Source: Candidatus Obscuribacterales bacterium (GTDB lineage: Bacteria; Cyanobacteriota; Vampirovibrionia; Obscuribacterales; Obscuribacteraceae). Taken from it: 64,000 bases of DNA. The DNA lies in the NCBI GenBank assembly GCA_019750335.1, contig JAIEOQ010000003.1:62001-126000 (forward strand), in the 5' to 3' direction. The notes beneath the pieces are model-generated. The model was not told the DNA's origin. It searched no databases and saw only the letters and a program-made list of their open reading frames with translations. Of the stretch, positions 18,192-27,940 are shown piece after piece. Made by a program: the position numbers and the translations under genes. Every line of letters begins with the position of its first letter. Position 1 is the first letter of the stretch.

Positions 18192-18938
18192 ATGTTCCAA
18201 CGTCTTGCCTCCTTATTCAAGGCTTTTATGAATAGCCTGATGGGGAAGATGGAAGATCCGGAGATGATGCTGGAACAAACTTACCAGGATCTGCAGGCCA
18301 ATCTTATTCAAGTGCGTCAAGCCGTAGCTCAGGCAATTGCTACTGAAAAGCAACTTGAGCAGCAGCTGCAAAAAAATAAAGATCAAGCTGCCACTTGGCA
18401 TAATCGAGCCACCATGGCCGTTCAGCAGAATAATGATGAGTTAGCCCGCCAGGCTTTGCAGCGTAAGCAGCAATATGCTCAAGCTGTTGGCGATCTTGAA
18501 GGTCAACTTAAAGCTCAGCGTGAAGCAACTATCAGTTTGCGCGCGCGTTTAACTGAGCTTGAGGGTGAAGTACAAAAAGCCTACACCAAAAAACAAGTTC
18601 TTATCGCTCGGGACAAAGCAGCCCAAGCCACTACTAAAGCAAACGAAATTCTTTCCAAATCTACAGCCAACGGTGCCATGTCGGTGATGGAAAAAATGGA
18701 GCAAAAAGTGCTTGAGCGTGAATCAAAAGCACAAGCTATGGCTGAGCTTGGTTCAGATCAGCTTGACAAGAAATTCAAAAGTTTTGAAGGTCAAGTTGAT
18801 ATCGAAGCTGAACTTTTAGCCCTTAAAGGCGGAGCTGATCCTGGACGTAAATTGATTATTGAGCAGAAAGAACCAATTATGGTTGAGAATGCTGAAACGG
18901 TTGATGCCGAGGACGTTAAAGAATCGGACCGTCCTTAG
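18192..18938 (+). CDS. pspA: PspA/Vipp1 (IM30) membrane-stress protein
   Basis: A 248-residue, almost entirely helical protein. It starts with an amphipathic helix (FQRLASLFKAFMNSLMGKM), then EDPEMMLEQTYQDLQANLIQ, which is the PspA/Vipp1 signature, followed by long coiled coils to about residue 225. Family members form ESCRT-III-like rings and filaments that support damaged membranes; in Cyanobacteria Vipp1 also serves thylakoids. The acidic C-terminal tail (ENAETVDAEDVKESD) recalls the Vipp1 extension but is short, so I cannot choose between the two. The ribosome site AAGGAAGGAG is strong. Its stop abuts the tgt stop. Confidence 0.93.
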   Translation: MFQRLASLFKAFMNSLMGKMEDPEMMLEQTYQDLQANLIQVRQAVAQAIATEKQLEQQLQKNKDQAATWHNRATMAVQQNNDELARQALQRKQQYAQAVGDLEGQLKAQREATISLRARLTELEGEVQKAYTKKQVLIARDKAAQATTKANEILSKSTANGAMSVMEKMEQKVLERESKAQAMAELGSDQLDKKFKSFEGQVDIEAELLALKGGADPGRKLIIEQKEPIMVENAETVDAEDVKESDRP

Positions 18939-20060
18939 TTATTGAATCAACTGCTTAGCTTTTGCCGCTTCAAAATGCTCTTGAAAACGATTCTCGAGAA
19001 TGGCAAGTCTGCTTGCTTTAGCTTCTTTGTGCAAAAAGCTGATGTTATGTATTGATAGCAAAGTGGCTGCTGTCATCTCTTTCATATGTACAAGATGATG
19101 CAAATAAGCCCGGCTGTGATTCAAGCAACAGTAGCAAGAGCAGTTTGGTTCTATGGGCAAAGGATCCTGACGAAAACGAGCATTGCGTAAAGATATGCGC
19201 CCGCTTTCAGTAAAAGCGGCGCCGTGGCGAGCAAGACGAGTCGGTAAAACACAGTCGAACATGTCGACGCCGGAACGCACGGCAAAAGCGATATCCCAAG
19301 GAGTGCCGATGCCCATTAAATAACGTGGTTTATTTGCTGGTAAAAGTGGTGCTGTATAAAGCACAATCTCTTCAATTAAAGATCGCTCTTCGCCGACAGC
19401 AACGCCGCCGATAGCAAAGCCGGGCAGGTCGTGGGCAGTTACCGCTTTTGCCGATTCGCTGCGCAAGTTCTTGTAGATGCTGCCTTGAACAATACCGAAA
19501 AGGGCTTGCACATCTTGCCGGCTATGACTTTTGACACAAAGCTCAAGCCAGTCGTGAGTGCGTTCCATTGCTTTTTTAGCTTCGGCTTCAGTAGCTGGGT
19601 TTTTTACACATTCGTCAAAAGCCATAATGATGTCGGCACCCAGTGAGTTCTGAATCTCCATGGATTTTTCCGGACCGATAAAATGTTCGGTGCCGCTGAC
19701 ATGATCTTTAAAAGCAACGCCTGAATCGCTAATTTTGCGTAGTTCATTTAAGCTGAAAACTTGAAAACCGCCTGAGTCGGTAAGAATAGGATGAGGACAG
19801 TTGGCAAATTTATGTAGACCGCCGGCTGCTTCGACTAACTTATGTCCAGGGCGTAAATACAAATGGTAAGAGTTGGCAAGCACTATCTGGCTGCCTGTTG
19901 CCGTAACTTGATCCCAGGTCATCGCTTTGACTGTGGACTGTGTGCCGACAGGCATAAAAACCGGTGTTTCAATGACACCGTGCGGCGTGGTTAAAATACC
20001 GGCGCGAGCCCCAGACCAGGGGCAGGTTTTTTCTACTTTAAAATCGATGGCGTGCGTCAT
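18939..20060 (-). CDS. tgt: tRNA-guanine transglycosylase
   Basis: Exchanges guanine 34 for the queuosine precursor preQ1 in Asp, Asn, His and Tyr tRNAs. Catalytic and substrate motifs are present: LTDSGGFQVFSL (Asp near 93), AFDECV, the nucleophile in GVDMFDCVLPTRLARHG, and the zinc site CSCYCC ... H near 310-340. I use the ATG at 20060 (373 aa, MTHAIDFKVEKTC); a TTG at 20087 would add nine residues but has no support. It converges on pspA with adjoining stops. Confidence 0.95.
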   Translation of the reverse strand: MTHAIDFKVEKTCPWSGARAGILTTPHGVIETPVFMPVGTQSTVKAMTWDQVTATGSQIVLANSYHLYLRPGHKLVEAAGGLHKFANCPHPILTDSGGFQVFSLNELRKISDSGVAFKDHVSGTEHFIGPEKSMEIQNSLGADIIMAFDECVKNPATEAEAKKAMERTHDWLELCVKSHSRQDVQALFGIVQGSIYKNLRSESAKAVTAHDLPGFAIGGVAVGEERSLIEEIVLYTAPLLPANKPRYLMGIGTPWDIAFAVRSGVDMFDCVLPTRLARHGAAFTESGRISLRNARFRQDPLPIEPNCSCYCCLNHSRAYLHHLVHMKEMTAATLLSIHNISFLHKEAKASRLAILENRFQEHFEAAKAKQLIQ

Positions 20061-20153
20061 TTTCCTAACCGCATAAAACAGAGACAACTATATCCTGGCG
20101 AGCTTAGCAAAATGCTAGTCTATTATTTATGTATCGCCGTGAGGATATTCTTG

Positions 20154-20864
20154 ATGCGCTTTAAGCTGAGTGTGACAAGGGCTTGTTGGTTTTGTATTTT
20201 ACAGGCGCTTCTGGCTTGCGTTCTTGCCGGGCAATCGGCTTTCGGTGCTCCATCCATGAGCGAAGCGCTCGGGCAATTTAAAGCTCGTCATTATGCTCAA
20301 GCTTTACCGCTTTTTCAAAACTATGCTAGAAGCAACCCGCAAGATGCGCTTGCCCGCTATTATTGCGGACTTTGCTATCAGTATATGAACCAGATGACTT
20401 TAGCGACGGAAGAATATAAATGGGTAGCGGCATACTCAAAAAATCCTCAGTTAAAAGCACAAGCTGAAAATGGACTTGCCGGATTGAGTCGTTATTCGCG
20501 CAGTTACGGTGGTTCTGCTCAGGCCGCCTCTTCAACAAATGTAGCCTCGGCTTCAGGTGGGCGTACTTTTGCTAAAGGGCGTTTGAAAGTAATGGAGTTT
20601 TATACCGACTGGTGTGGAGTTTGTAAAAAGTTTGCTCCGGTTTTTGAAAGTGTGCGCTCAAATTACGGCGGTCGTTGCGACTTTCAACAGTTGAATGCCG
20701 AAGACCCCGGCAATGAAAAAATCGTTCAGCGCTATCAAATTGGTGCTTATCCGACGACGATTTTTGCTGACTCTTCCGGTGCCATGGTTAATCGTCTTGC
20801 CGGCTCCTGCGGTGAAGATGCGCTAAAAAGCCTGATCGACAATTCTCTGCAGCAAGTCAAATGA
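20154..20864 (+). CDS. Exported TPR-thioredoxin fusion protein
   Basis: The frame is open from 20052, but the ATG at 20154 has GAGGA 8 nt upstream and starts a good signal peptide (MRFKLSVTRACW... to AGQSAFG), giving 236 aa. Residues ~35-110 contain two TPR-like units (MSEALGQFKARHYAQALPLF and a following pair). Residues ~135-235 form a thioredoxin fold with active site WCGVC and the cis-proline loop GAYPTTIF. It probably acts in envelope thiol exchange, with the TPR part choosing the partner. CGVC is a variant of the common CGPC and CGHC. Confidence 0.85.
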   Translation: MRFKLSVTRACWFCILQALLACVLAGQSAFGAPSMSEALGQFKARHYAQALPLFQNYARSNPQDALARYYCGLCYQYMNQMTLATEEYKWVAAYSKNPQLKAQAENGLAGLSRYSRSYGGSAQAASSTNVASASGGRTFAKGRLKVMEFYTDWCGVCKKFAPVFESVRSNYGGRCDFQQLNAEDPGNEKIVQRYQIGAYPTTIFADSSGAMVNRLAGSCGEDALKSLIDNSLQQVK

Positions 20865-21005
20865 TCTTTGTTAATGTCCGATCTAAGCCGAAAGTATCTC
20901 GTTGATATATCGATCGTATCTGCATTGTGCCCTATTCGACTAGAGGCTTCATGCCACCATTGCCGGTTGCGCCTATTCCCGTAAACGGCTTATAATACGT
21001 ATCTT

Positions 21006-21071
21006 GAGCTTCTTCAGCTCATCTTTTGCCGGCGTCAATCCTTGACACTTTGTGCGCAAATGTAGTCTAAT
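21006..21071 (+). promoter_or_regulatory. smc promoter within the 326-bp gap after the thioredoxin gene
   Basis: Gap 20865-21190 holds no convincing gene. It contains a small hairpin (GAGCT-TCTTC-AGCTC, 21006-21020, then ATCTTTT), a possible weak terminator. A good sigma-70 promoter follows: TTGACA at 21042-21047 and TCTAAT at 21066-21071, 18 bp apart. This leaves a leader of about 110 nt before the smc start at 21191. Confidence 0.6.
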
Positions 21072-21190
21072 TCGGCTGTGGCTAAGGATATTGTGACATT
21101 TTTTGCTTGGAATATATCTAACGGCACTGCAATTGAAGGCAAGGAGCTATACGTAGTTCATAGCCTATCGCGTTTCTCCGTGGAGTCGGA

Positions 21191-24100
21191 ATGCGGGTAA
21201 GAGAGATCGAGCTGGATAATTTCAAATCCTTCGGCAAGCCGACGACGGTTCCGATTTTGGCCGGCTTTACCTCAATCTCCGGTCCCAACGGCTCCGGCAA
21301 ATCAAATATCATCGACAGCCTACTTTTTGCTCTCGGTCTTTCTTCGACAAGAACAATGCGTGCTGAAAGACTGCCTGATTTGCTCAACAATTTGAGCGGT
21401 CGCAACGAAGCTCGCGTTACGGTTCGTTTCACCAACGATGCCGGTGAAGAGATTGAAGTCACCCGTCGTCTTAAAGTAAAAGACAACGGATATACAAGCT
21501 CATATGTGTTGAACGGTAAAAACTCAACGCTTACCGATATCCACGAGCATCTGGGCAAATATAACGTCAGTCCTACCGGCTTTAACGTAATCATGCAAGG
21601 TGACGTTACAGGCATCGTCACCATGAGCGCCAGTGAGCGTCGCAAAATTATTGACGAGCTTGCCGGTGTCGCCGAATTTGACCGGCGTATCGACCAAGCT
21701 GAAAAAGAGCTGGTTACGGTTGCCGAAAAAATCGATCACCAGCGGATCGTGCTTGCTGAAATCGCCACCCGCCTGGAAATATTACAGGCAGACCGGGATC
21801 AAGCACTAAAATATCTTGACTTGAAAGCACAGAAAGATCGTCTCGAACGCGATCTTATATATGTACGTGTCAAAGAGATTGAAGCTAAAAATGAAGCCGA
21901 ACTGGCTGAGCTGAAAAAGATAGACACTAAAGAAGAGTCTCTTTGTGAAGCTCGCGAAGAGGCTGAACTTACTTTGCTCACCCATAGAGCTGAGCTTGGC
22001 AGTTTGGAAGAAGAGATTCGCGATAAAGGCGGTAATGAACAACTGCTTTTACGCCAGGAGCTCGAGAACAAACGCGGGGATTTAATTCGGGAAGAAAGCC
22101 GTCTTTCAAACATTAATGGTGTGATTGGCGAAAAGAGCAAGCTACAGAAGAATTTGGCTGCTCAAATCAAAACAATTGAAAAACATCTATCCGAACTGGC
22201 TCGCGATAAGAAACAAAATGACGCCGATCTGAAAGCCGCGCAGCTTGTACTTGTGGAAAAGCAAGGTTCTTTGAGCGCCGTACTTGCTGAAATCGAAGTG
22301 GTCAGACAAGAGCGGGATCGTAGCTCAAGCAAAGGCATGTCTTTGCATGAAGAGCTGCAAGAGATTCGCGATAAACGACATAAGTTTGAAGTGCGTAAAA
22401 CCGAACTTACCACTAAAAAAGAAAACTTAGAAAAAGAGTTGGCTCAGGCCCGCACAGCGGCAACTGAAGCAATCGGCAAAGGCTCTTCTTTGCGTGGCTT
22501 GTTGCAAGGTATGGAGCGTAAAGTTGAAGACGAGCAAGCTCTTGTGCTCGGTATGACACGTTCCATTGCCCAGATGGAAGCTGAGGGCGAATCCACCGAA
22601 GAAGAGATCGAACAAAAACGTAAACAGCTGGAGCTTGTAAACAGACGTCTGATTGAGATGGAAACCACTCGGGACGTTGTTGGCGAAAGCGGCTACGGAC
22701 GGGCGGTCGAAGCGGTAATTAATGCCGGGGTCAGAGGCGTTTACGGAACTATCGGTCAACTCGGTCGGGTAGACAGCCGTTTTGAGACAGCGCTTGAAGT
22801 GGCAATCGGCGGGCGTCTTGCTCATGTGGTTGTTGAAGACGATCAAGTGGCTGAGCGTTGCATTCAGATTTTGCGTGAAACCAAATCCGGTCGCGCTACT
22901 TTCGTACCTTTGAATAAAATCAGTGTTCAGCCGCCAGGTTTGTTGCCGAATAAGCCAGGGGTGATTGATTTTGCTTACAATCTGGTTGATTTTAATCCGC
23001 AGCATACCAAAGCTTTTCAATATGCTTGTGGGCAAACCGTGGTTGTGGAAAATCTGGAGCTGGCTCGCCGCCTAATCAATACCGGACGGTTTGTCACTCT
23101 TGAAGGTGAGCTTTTAGAAAAATACGGAACGATTACAGGCGGTGTTGAAAGCAAAAACCGTTTGCGTTTCAATCAAAAGAATGAAGGCAACGATCTTGGT
23201 ACGCTTAAGCAAACAAGCAAACAGTTGACCGATGATCTTAAATGGCTCAACGACTCTCTGAAAGAGCTGGCTTCAGCTTTAAACCAGGAGCGGAACAAGC
23301 TTAATGATGTAAAAGCGCAGTTTATGCAAAAGCAAGGCGACTTAAAGAATCGTCAAGCTGAACTTGAAGCTACCGAAAAATTAGTTGAAGACTTGAAGCC
23401 TAGGCTGCGGGCCATGGGTGATGAGATTGAATTGATCGACGTAGAGATGGTCGAGATCGATAAATCAATTGTTGACCTGACTAAGCATATTACTAAGTTC
23501 CAGGATGAGCTTGCTGATTTAAGCACCGGCGGTAAACGTTCTGAAATCGACCGTCTTGCCTCGGAAGCCGAAGAGCTTAAGTCTGATCTGGAAAATATCG
23601 AGAAAGGTGTCAAAGACGTTGAACGCTTACTTGATCGTATTGAGACTGAAGAGCGTGTCGAGCTAAACAATAAGCAAGGCTTGACCGATCAGATGGATGT
23701 TCTCAACAAAGAGATTGAAGAGCTTAATGTTGAACGGCCGCAGCATGAAGAGGCGATTCGCAATTTAACTACTGATATTCAGGAACTTGAACGTAAGAGT
23801 TCCGAAATCTCCGATGAGCTGCTTAAGCTGCATGAAACCAAAGATAAGTTGCAGGAACAGATTACTCAAGTTGAGATCAAGAAAACCAAGATTGCTGAGC
23901 AACTGATCCACTTGGATGAAGAAAGACAAAAACGCAAAATTACTTTGCACGAATTGATGATTCAGTTACAAGCTGCCAAAGCTGAACTCGATCATATTCT
24001 TGCCGAGAATCCGGACTTCCAGCCGCCATCGGCCTCAACTATCGATCAGCTGAAGCAGCAAATCGACAAGCTTGATCGTCGTATGCGTGCTCTTGAGCCT

Positions 24101-24712
24101 GTAAACATGAAAGCTCTTGAAGAATATAATCAGACCAGAGCGCGGGAAGAAGAGCTTACTGATTATCTTGAAACTCTGACCACGGAAAGAGATGAGATCA
24201 ACCAGCGGATTGCCGGTTACGGCGAGCTGAAGAAAAACACTTTCATGGAAGCGTTCAAGGCAATCAACGAAAACTTCCAAGAAATCTTCTCCGAACTTTC
24301 TCACGGGCATGGTCGCTTAGAGCTTGAGAATCCGGAAGATCCTTTTGCCGGCGGTCTGGTAATCCGGGCTCAACCGCGAGACAAGAAGATGCAACGGATC
24401 GAAGCTTTGTCCGGAGGCGAAAAATCACTGACAGCGCTCTCTTTCGTTTTTGCTTTCCAACGCTATGCGCCAGCGCCGTTCTACGCTTTTGACGAAGTCG
24501 ATATGATGCTTGATGGCGCCAACGCCGAACGTTTGGCTCGTATGGTTAAGCGCCAATCCGAGTCGGCACAATTCATCGTCGTTAGCTTGCGCCGTCCGAT
24601 GATTGCGAAAGCCGATCATGCAATCGGTGTTTCGCTCCGCTCAGATGGTTTCTCTAAAGTAGTCGGCATCGCTGAGGTAGAGCTGCCGGAGGAGGCTGCT
24701 CAAAGTGCCTGA
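21191..24712 (+). CDS. smc: Chromosome segregation ATPase SMC
   Basis: Full-length SMC, 1173 residues. The N-terminal head has SGPNGSGKSN (Walker A, about residues 32-41). Two long coiled coils (about 165-500 and 670-1010) flank the hinge (about 510-660, containing GVRGVYGTIGQLG). The C-terminal head has the LSGGEKSLTALSF signature and Walker B FYAFDEVDMMLD. With ScpA and ScpB it forms the condensin that extrudes DNA loops from the origin region. Start chosen at the ATG with GGAG 6 nt upstream. scpA overlaps its end by 8 bp, so the complex is encoded together. Confidence 0.97.
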   Translation: MRVREIELDNFKSFGKPTTVPILAGFTSISGPNGSGKSNIIDSLLFALGLSSTRTMRAERLPDLLNNLSGRNEARVTVRFTNDAGEEIEVTRRLKVKDNGYTSSYVLNGKNSTLTDIHEHLGKYNVSPTGFNVIMQGDVTGIVTMSASERRKIIDELAGVAEFDRRIDQAEKELVTVAEKIDHQRIVLAEIATRLEILQADRDQALKYLDLKAQKDRLERDLIYVRVKEIEAKNEAELAELKKIDTKEESLCEAREEAELTLLTHRAELGSLEEEIRDKGGNEQLLLRQELENKRGDLIREESRLSNINGVIGEKSKLQKNLAAQIKTIEKHLSELARDKKQNDADLKAAQLVLVEKQGSLSAVLAEIEVVRQERDRSSSKGMSLHEELQEIRDKRHKFEVRKTELTTKKENLEKELAQARTAATEAIGKGSSLRGLLQGMERKVEDEQALVLGMTRSIAQMEAEGESTEEEIEQKRKQLELVNRRLIEMETTRDVVGESGYGRAVEAVINAGVRGVYGTIGQLGRVDSRFETALEVAIGGRLAHVVVEDDQVAERCIQILRETKSGRATFVPLNKISVQPPGLLPNKPGVIDFAYNLVDFNPQHTKAFQYACGQTVVVENLELARRLINTGRFVTLEGELLEKYGTITGGVESKNRLRFNQKNEGNDLGTLKQTSKQLTDDLKWLNDSLKELASALNQERNKLNDVKAQFMQKQGDLKNRQAELEATEKLVEDLKPRLRAMGDEIELIDVEMVEIDKSIVDLTKHITKFQDELADLSTGGKRSEIDRLASEAEELKSDLENIEKGVKDVERLLDRIETEERVELNNKQGLTDQMDVLNKEIEELNVERPQHEEAIRNLTTDIQELERKSSEISDELLKLHETKDKLQEQITQVEIKKTKIAEQLIHLDEERQKRKITLHELMIQLQAAKAELDHILAENPDFQPPSASTIDQLKQQIDKLDRRMRALEPVNMKALEEYNQTRAREEELTDYLETLTTERDEINQRIAGYGELKKNTFMEAFKAINENFQEIFSELSHGHGRLELENPEDPFAGGLVIRAQPRDKKMQRIEALSGGEKSLTALSFVFAFQRYAPAPFYAFDEVDMMLDGANAERLARMVKRQSESAQFIVVSLRRPMIAKADHAIGVSLRSDGFSKVVGIAEVELPEEAAQSA

Positions 24713-25622
24713 GCCATCCCCAGACATTGAAAAAACAGCCGTACCCGAGCCGAGTGCGGAAACGACTACTGCGCAAATGATTGAGAATTTGCAGGCTGGA
24801 GTCGGTCAGAATTCAGGCGGTATTGAAATTCTAGTTTCAATGGCTGCTAAAGGCGAAATCGATCCAAAAAATTTGGATATCATCGATGTGACTGATCGTT
24901 TTCTTAAAGCGATTGCTGCGGCGCCAAAAGAAAACTTACGTCAAAGCGGCAAAATTATTTTCCATGCTTCGGTGCTTTTGCGTCTGAAAGCAGAGGCTCT
25001 TCTAATCACACGAATCGAAGACCTGGATGTCGGCGGTGATGATTTCCTGGATTTCGATGCTGACGGTAGTCCGATTATTTATGACTCCAACGATGAAGCG
25101 GTCGGCCGCCAAATTACAATCGCTGATTTGCAAAGAGCGATTGTGCGGCAAGCCCGGCAAAGACAGTCGCGTCATCGCAAAGTTACCCTCGAGTTGTTGA
25201 TTGAATCTTTACGCGAAGCTGAACGCCTCGACGAAAAGAAGCGCGAAAAACAGGAGCGCAAACAAAAACCGGAAATCGCCATGGACGGCTATCATGAAGT
25301 CGAGGACATGGGTGATATTTTGGATTTGGCTCACGAAGAGGACATTGAAGAGGTGATTGTTCGTGTTGAGCAGCTTCTGGTCAAATATGTAGATGAGATG
25401 TTGAAGATGTCGCTTACCCAAGTGATCAAGCTTCTTGATGGTCGCGGTGATTGGGTGGAAGCTTTTCTTGCCGTACTTTTTCTTTCCAATGCCGGTAAAA
25501 TCAATTTAGAACAAGACGAATTCTACGGGCCGCTGTATGTGGTCAAAAACGAGATGGCGGCTCCCGCTGAATTACCGCCGACCGGTACCGAAACCGTAAT
25601 CCAACAAAGTGCTTTTCAATAA
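24705..25622 (+). CDS. scpA: Segregation and condensation protein A
   Basis: Kleisin subunit of the SMC complex, 305 residues. It starts at GTG 24705 with GGAGGAGG just upstream inside smc. The N-terminal domain begins after a ~40-residue polar leader (GGIEILVSMAAKGEIDPKNLDIIDVTDRFL), which is the ScpA hallmark, and the winged-helix end is at about 225-290 (LTQVIKLLDGRGDWVEAFLAVLFLSNAGKI). It bridges the two SMC heads. It is followed by scpB after 15 bp. Confidence 0.94.
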   Translation: MPEPSPDIEKTAVPEPSAETTTAQMIENLQAGVGQNSGGIEILVSMAAKGEIDPKNLDIIDVTDRFLKAIAAAPKENLRQSGKIIFHASVLLRLKAEALLITRIEDLDVGGDDFLDFDADGSPIIYDSNDEAVGRQITIADLQRAIVRQARQRQSRHRKVTLELLIESLREAERLDEKKREKQERKQKPEIAMDGYHEVEDMGDILDLAHEEDIEEVIVRVEQLLVKYVDEMLKMSLTQVIKLLDGRGDWVEAFLAVLFLSNAGKINLEQDEFYGPLYVVKNEMAAPAELPPTGTETVIQQSAFQ

Positions 25623-25637
25623 AGGGGCTCGCAACAA

Positions 25638-26345
25638 ATGTCTTTAAAAGCCAAAGTTGAGGCAATTCTTTATTTAACCGATAAACCTTTGCGCGCCCAA
25701 GCAGTTGCTGCCATTGTTGGTGAAGAGGTTCAGCTCGTTCGCCAAGTTATTCTCGAGTTGATTCATGAGTACGAAGAACGGCAAGGCGGCTTGGAGATTG
25801 CCGACGAAGACGGTTACTCTTTCCGGGTACGCGATCAGTATTCGGCTCTGATGGATGAGTTCATGCCGATGGAAATTTCCATGGCATATTTGCGTACGCT
25901 TTCAGCGATTGCGATCAAGCAACCGATCACTCAAGCCGAGATAATCGGTATTCGTGGCGCTTCGGCTTACGAACACATCAAAGAATTAGTCGTTCGTGAC
26001 TTGGTGGCGAAAAAGGATGACGGGCGTTCGCCTATCCTGACCACGACTAAAAAGTTTCAAGACTATTTCCGTCTGAGCAAAGACGGTAAATCATTACGCC
26101 AATATCTGAAGCGTGAAATGAAAAAACGCGACAAAGAAGAAGCCGAACAACTCAGCATTTTGCCTGATTCAGCAATCTTTGTTGGTGAAAGTTTTGTTGC
26201 TGAAAGCTTTGCGCCTGCAGTCCAACAAGAAGAGAGTTTGCCGGAAGAGCAATTGCTGGCGACCGAAAATAACGAACCGGAGCTTGAGCCTACAGCGGCA
26301 GCACCTGTTGAAGTTGAAGTCGCTGCCGGTGAACCAGCTGCCTGA
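25638..26345 (+). CDS. scpB: Segregation and condensation protein B
   Basis: Tandem winged-helix partner of ScpA, 235 residues. The first helix, KAKVEAILYLTDKPL, and the central LRTLSAIAIKQPITQAEIIGIRGA segment (about 85-110) are typical, as is RSPILTTTKKFQDYF near 140. The C-terminal ~65 residues are an acidic Glu/Pro/Ala-rich tail not needed for the fold. Its TGA overlaps the ispD ATG by one base. Confidence 0.94.
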   Translation: MSLKAKVEAILYLTDKPLRAQAVAAIVGEEVQLVRQVILELIHEYEERQGGLEIADEDGYSFRVRDQYSALMDEFMPMEISMAYLRTLSAIAIKQPITQAEIIGIRGASAYEHIKELVVRDLVAKKDDGRSPILTTTKKFQDYFRLSKDGKSLRQYLKREMKKRDKEEAEQLSILPDSAIFVGESFVAESFAPAVQQEESLPEEQLLATENNEPELEPTAAAPVEVEVAAGEPAA

Positions 26346-27082
26346 TGTCTTCAGTTCGTGTAGCCGCAGTACTGGCCGCCGGCGGGGCTGGCACCAGATT
26401 TAGTGCAGAGGGCAAAGGCCCGTCCAAGCAATTTGTCATTCTCCGCGGACGCCCTATATATGTATGGTCCTTGTTGTCACTAGCGGCAAGCAAGCAAATG
26501 ACCGATATAGTCATTGTCTGTCCGGTGGCACAAGTTGAATCCGTTGCCGCTGAGTTAAAAACGTATGCAATTGAACTTGGCTTCAGTCAGGCTCAAGTAC
26601 ATGTAACCGCCGGTGGAGGCAGCCGCCAGGAATCGGTTTATTTGGGTCTGCAATTTTTAGCGGGTCTAGCGCAGACGCCGGACTATGTGTTGGTGCATGA
26701 TGCAGCGCGCCCCTTCCTCGATCCGCCTACAGTAGACCGGGTAATAGAGACTGTCATCAAATATGGTGCCTGCACAGTTGGAGTCCAACCGGCGGACACG
26801 ATCAAGAGAATTAATAATTCTCTTGTCGTTGAAACATTAGATCGTGGACAAATATTGTTGACACAGACTCCGCAAGCCGCGCCATTCAGCCTTTTGCTCG
26901 CCGAGCATAAAAAGGTAAGTCGACTTGGAGTTGCAACTACCGATGATGCCTCGCTTATGGAAAGAGCCGGACTTCAGGTCCATGTCGTGCCCGGAAACCC
27001 TCATAACATCAAGGTTACAGAGCAGAACGATCTGCTTGTTTGTGAAGCTCTGGCAAAGACTTTACTTCCAGATCGTTTGTGA
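26345..27082 (+). CDS. ispD: 2-C-methyl-D-erythritol 4-phosphate cytidylyltransferase
   Basis: Third enzyme of the MEP isoprenoid pathway, making CDP-methylerythritol from CTP. Residues 6-27 carry the nucleotide loop AVLAAGGAGTRF...GPSKQF. The family signature VLVHDAARPFLDPPTVDRV is near 115-132, and TQTPQAA and TTDDASLMERAG lie further on. The length of 245 is normal, with a slightly longer insertion near 70-90. It shares the smc-scpAB transcript through the overlapping start. Confidence 0.95.
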   Translation: MSSVRVAAVLAAGGAGTRFSAEGKGPSKQFVILRGRPIYVWSLLSLAASKQMTDIVIVCPVAQVESVAAELKTYAIELGFSQAQVHVTAGGGSRQESVYLGLQFLAGLAQTPDYVLVHDAARPFLDPPTVDRVIETVIKYGACTVGVQPADTIKRINNSLVVETLDRGQILLTQTPQAAPFSLLLAEHKKVSRLGVATTDDASLMERAGLQVHVVPGNPHNIKVTEQNDLLVCEALAKTLLPDRL

Positions 27083-27148
27083 TATATTTGCTCGCACGGT
27101 GTGGTTGTGATTTTATTGGCACTTGCCAATTGATCGTAAAAGAATAGA

Positions 27149-27706
27149 ATGAAGGAAGAGGTGTTTGTGTTCGGAAAGCGCAGGGACAATATGTCGCAAG
27201 AATCCAAAGAACCAAATCAGGAGAAGCCTACTCCTTCTTCTGCAAATAAACCGGCAAAGAGAGAGATCGAACTCTTTCCGCCGATCGCCGAAAGAAATAT
27301 GCAGGCACTACCGGCGGTTCCGACCACCGGCGGCCGTTTAGGTACTCAAATTTCCATGTTCCAGCCCGGTACTTTTGAAGAAGCACTAGATATAGTGGAA
27401 GCATTGCGTTCAAGGCATGCCACCACCATATCCCTGGAAAAATTGAGAAAAATTGACGCCAATCGTCTTGTTGATTTCGTCTCCGGTGCGTCAGCCGCAT
27501 TGGATGGTGACTTTCATAAGATGACCGAGCAAGTTTTCGTTTTCTGTCCGGCTAATATCAAAATAGTTTCCGGGCAAGAAGTACCGGCAACTTCCGAATA
27601 TAAAATGGATGCCGGTGTAGATTCGGAAAGCTTCTCCCTTGACGCGTTATTTCCGGAGATCGGTCAAGATAAGTTCGGCTTGTCATCTCTCTGGACTCGT
27701 CAATAG
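27149..27706 (+). CDS. sepF: Cell division protein SepF
   Basis: A 185-residue protein. Its central domain (about 70-145) matches SepF: QISMFQPGTFEEALDIVEALRSRHATTISLEKL is split here as QISMFQPGTFEEA and LEKLRKIDANRLVDFVSGA, then ALDGDFHKMTEQVFVFCP. SepF bundles FtsZ and tethers it to the membrane in Gram-positives and Cyanobacteria. The N-terminal 60 residues are polar and the usual amphipathic membrane helix is not obvious. An alternative ATG at 27191 with AGGG 5-6 nt upstream would remove 14 residues. A ~100-residue C-terminal part is partly lineage-specific. It ends the smc block. Confidence 0.88.
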   Translation: MKEEVFVFGKRRDNMSQESKEPNQEKPTPSSANKPAKREIELFPPIAERNMQALPAVPTTGGRLGTQISMFQPGTFEEALDIVEALRSRHATTISLEKLRKIDANRLVDFVSGASAALDGDFHKMTEQVFVFCPANIKIVSGQEVPATSEYKMDAGVDSESFSLDALFPEIGQDKFGLSSLWTRQ

Positions 27707-27783
27707 ATTAAACAAAAAGTCAAGAGAGCCTGTTCGGGCGATCTGCTGACAATAAGATGAAAGCTTGTAAAGTACAAGAAGGA

Positions 27784-27814
27784 GATTAGAGCTTCCTAAT
27801 CTTGAGCTCTTTTG
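27784..27814 (+). other. Two mutually exclusive hairpins after sepF
   Basis: GATTAG (27784-27789) pairs with CTAATC (27796-27801). AGAGCT (27788-27793) pairs with AGCTCT (27805-27810), which is followed by TTTT-rich sequence. The two stems share bases 27788-27789 and cannot form together. Gap 27707-27997 otherwise holds only A/T-rich sequence and the terminator listed next. Confidence 0.45.
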
Positions 27815-27940
27815 GCGCTTCGACCGCTCACCTTCAAGTTTTTTTACAGCCAGTCATTTTTTTCGCTGCTATTATAGAAATACAGAACACACGGCGGATT
27901 TAGCTCTGTTGCTGTGTTTCCTCCTTACCTAATCCACCAC

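Noticed and set aside
22427..23035. 202-residue minus-strand frame inside smc
   Set aside because: Fully within the smc coding sequence, with no start signal or motif; a shadow of coiled-coil codons.
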